Of a stretch of 64,000 nucleotides of DNA, positions 63,375-64,000 are shown piece by piece. The position numbers and the translations under genes were made by a program. Position 1 is the stretch's first letter, and every line of letters begins with the position of its first letter. This DNA comes from Bolinopsis microptera. Its lineage: Eukaryota; Ctenophora; Tentaculata; Lobata; Bolinopsidae. Under the pieces are notes generated by a model. It ran no database searches, was not told the DNA's origin, and worked only from the letters and a program-made list of their open reading frames with translations. Where the stretch lies: assembly GCF_026151205.1 (NCBI RefSeq), contig NC_087074.1:11441226-11505225 (forward strand). Reading direction: 5' to 3'.

Positions 63375-64000
63375 CTTCAAAGTTTTTAAGCATTATAATA
63401 TTAATTATTATGTTGCTTGATAAGAGGCTATGTATGAATATACATGGGGCATGTGCAGTACACCTCCTATTTAGCCCTCTACAGCTGAGCTAGCTGGATT
63501 GTTTCTATTAATGTTCCAACTTCTAGGTAGTACCCACATTTATATGGTAATTATCTGGATACCCCGGCGGTAATATCTGGTAAATATGTCAGATATCTAG
63601 CTCGGTTCACCTCTCATTGGTTATTGTAATAGGGTAATTATATAATTACAGAGCATGCAGGATGAGTAATTACAAGGTTAGAGGCCTGCGTCACCCTGGC
63701 GACGGGACGTAAGTTTGGTAGATATTAAACCTAAATGAGCTAATCGATTTTCCGCCGGTAATTTCTGTACAAGCTTCTTTACCAGCTGTACTGTATCCAG
63801 TCAGTGTACAACTGCCGTGCCTAACTTAGTCGCGTCTCATAATGACCTTTACTATAATATATTATTATCTTGTTGTTGTTTGTTTTGAACTTTAAAAGTT
63901 TACCATGCTGTTGTGTAGCTTTGAAATTTGTACTGGCGTTTGTTTAGAATGATTTGACTTGATGCAAAGCTTTTAAAACAGAATCAGATAATTGAACCGT
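63375..64000. other. VIRMA intron or upstream exons not recognised
   Basis: No exon recognised on the minus strand. The N-terminal virilizer exons must lie further right, outside the window. A short CAGCTAGCTGG-type patch is near 63480; nothing else stands out. Confidence 0.4.

Overview
The window is animal nuclear DNA: spliced genes with GT-AG introns, one tRNA gene, many minisatellites, and LINE, SINE and DNA-transposon remnants. The species cannot be fixed from sequence alone. A repeat-rich, moderately AT-rich genome with many genes nested in introns suggests a non-bilaterian or other marine invertebrate; I lean weakly to a ctenophore.

Two conserved housekeeping-type genes frame the window, both on the minus strand. 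(1) Positions 4024-10079 carry a NOX2-like NADPH oxidase in 12 exons: six-helix haem domain, FAD site and the start of the NADPH site. Its last ~130 residues are not found before the window edge. (2) Positions 16642-63374 carry the large C-terminal part of virilizer (VIRMA/KIAA1429), the scaffold of the m6A mRNA methyltransferase complex. I could trace 28 exons whose phases all agree and which sum to exactly 1351 codons including the stop; the N-terminal ~400 residues lie beyond position 64000.

The most interesting part is inside virilizer. A ~24.8 kb intron (21379-46202) holds a tRNA-Phe and, all on the opposite strand, seven intronless genes for single-pass type I membrane proteins at 25.6, 31.5, 37.9, 38.8, 40.5, 42.2 and 44.4 kb. 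Each has a signal peptide with a Cys at or very near the predicted cleavage point, a Thr/Pro/Ser-rich stalk and one membrane helix. Three share an ephrin-receptor/TNFR-like Cys module (C-x15/16-C-x2-C...). Five have tyrosine motifs in the tail (EYV, YxN, YDVP), up to 17 tyrosines in the largest. One is an 1800-residue mucin-like protein built of TTEKP pentads. Together they look like an undescribed family of phosphotyrosine-scaffold receptors and mucin-like partners. Relics of further tyrosine cassettes follow two of the genes.

A second virilizer intron (47273-57148) holds, on the virilizer strand, an intronless gene with four degenerate EXD1-like 3'-5' exonuclease modules alternating with CxxC...CxxC zinc knuckles and broken by one frameshift. 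It also holds a tRNA-derived SINE, a hairpin MITE and two LINE fragments.

Elsewhere: 1-1332 is a LINE endonuclease/RT piece; the NOX introns hold a LINE ORF1-like gene, a TA-flanked TIR element and a MITE; 10.1-16.6 kb is intergenic and repeat-filled. Several virilizer splice junctions are tandemly duplicated or lie at the edge of a minisatellite, which multiplies donor or acceptor sites.
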